Positions 63,285-64,000 of a stretch of DNA of 64,000 nt are shown here, in pieces (position 1 is the stretch's first letter; the number at the start of each line of letters is the position of its first letter). Under the pieces are notes generated by a model, which worked only from the letters and a program-made list of their open reading frames with translations, searched no databases and was not told the origin of the DNA. Source of the DNA: Cololabis saira (Eukaryota; Chordata; Actinopteri; Beloniformes; Belonidae). The stretch is taken from positions 13,962,441 through 14,026,440 of the forward strand of contig NC_084607.1 of the NCBI RefSeq assembly GCF_033807715.1, given 5' to 3'. Made by a program: the position numbers and the translations under genes.

Positions 63285-64000
63285 AAATTTTGATATGGGC
63301 ATGCCCTACTGCCCATTCGAGCCCTCTCGCTGCTCTGGTTTGGGGCTGCAGTGTTTGTGTTCGGGGCGGTTTTATGTCAGTTTGAGGTGTTTACGGTTGT
63401 ATTGCATTCATTCCTGTGCTCCCAATAGCTATTAATGGGGCGCGCTTTTTGCCGTCTAGCGTCCCCACGGTAACGCTTTTGACTGAGAAAAGCAATGCCC
63501 ATCGAGGCACGATGGAGACGCATCCAACGATGTATGCCATGCATGGGTGCACGTTCCGGTTCAGGCTACGTTAACGGATAGGTTTTTTTTCCACCATGGT
63601 TTTAAAAAACCCATCCGAATGAATGGGGCCATTTGGCATGGATTTTACATTAAACTTTCCTTAAATCACAGCTTCATGAAATTTTAATACGTTGAAGGTC
63701 ACAGCGTGCCGAGTCAGGGAACATTTGTATGATGTCTCTACGATAATTTGTTGCCTAGCAACAAGCGTCCAAAGTCAAACGGAAATTTAAAAAAAAATGA
63801 AAGGTCAATATCACAAAAACTTAAAAAAATGGCATAATGAGGTTCTAGGCTCCGTTAGTGCCAATCGGGCCGAGTGTTTGAAAGTTTGAACTATGTCTCT
63901 ACGATAAAGTCCGGCCGAGCAATAAGCGTCTGAATTTTCGCCTTTTTTTTGGCTTTTTGGCATCTAGCGTTGCCACGGTAGCACTTTTGACTGAAAAAAG
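63285..64000 (+). repeat. Third locus related to the 138-bp-unit repeat, cut by the window end
   Basis: GCGCGCTTTTTGCCGTCTAG and CCACGGTAACGCTTTTGACT at about 63440 match the single-copy part of locus 1; a second copy of the same box starts at about 63948 and runs off the window. The CCAATCAG units are absent here. Confidence 0.7.

Overview
The window looks like teleost fish nuclear DNA. It has one recognisable host gene spread over about 26.5 kb, and the rest is AT-rich intron and flank packed with fish-type transposable elements (hAT, PIF/Harbinger-like, Kolobok-like, L2-like, L1-like and other non-LTR LINEs, tRNA-derived SINEs, LTR elements) and long microsatellites. No bacterial or organelle gene organisation is present.

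Host gene: both coding exons of a heparan sulfate glucosamine 3-O-sulfotransferase, best matched to HS3ST2, lie on the minus strand. Exon 1 (42655 to 42141) encodes the cytosolic tail, signal anchor, stem and the 5'-PAPS-binding and catalytic segment. Exon 2 (16753 to 16135) encodes the rest of the sulfotransferase domain. They are joined by a 25,387-bp GT-AG intron (42140 to 16754) and predict a 377-residue protein with no frameshift. The first AATAAA after the stop is at 15726 to 15721 (minus strand).

Layout: 1-16 kb is downstream flank with a SINE copy (655-935), a 138-bp tandem-unit repeat (3155-3953), a decayed LINE reverse transcriptase (about 3975-5390), a SINE carrying a Kolobok-like insertion (7568-8376), and a MITE-like element (14811-15420). 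16.8-42.1 kb is the intron: an L2-like LINE end next to the exon 2 acceptor, a second Kolobok-like copy (20575-21346), a CA microsatellite, a hAT element (23789-24830), a complete 1-kb TRIM-like LTR element (26078-27068), a Harbinger-like element (27351-28200), a 20-bp-TIR MITE (28659-29248), a TA/CATA microsatellite, a LINE interrupted by two hAT elements (33480-35640), and a palindromic repeat (37110-37310). 42.7-64 kb is upstream flank: LINE fragments (L2-like and L1-like), a probable solo LTR, another 138-bp-unit locus (47638-48168), a SINE, a GC-rich tandem duplication, a young 5.2-kb LTR element (52950-58153) with gutted interior, a 1.43-kb hAT with a 30-bp minisatellite and a nested MITE (58476-59905), and a third relative of the 138-bp-unit family running off the end.

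The main point is structural. Many insertions can be delimited to the base by target-site duplications visible here, and nesting order can be read directly: Kolobok-like into SINE, with the empty site preserved in a sister SINE copy; two hATs into one LINE; a MITE into a hAT. No new protein-coding system was found; the non-autonomous LTR elements are the least ordinary objects.
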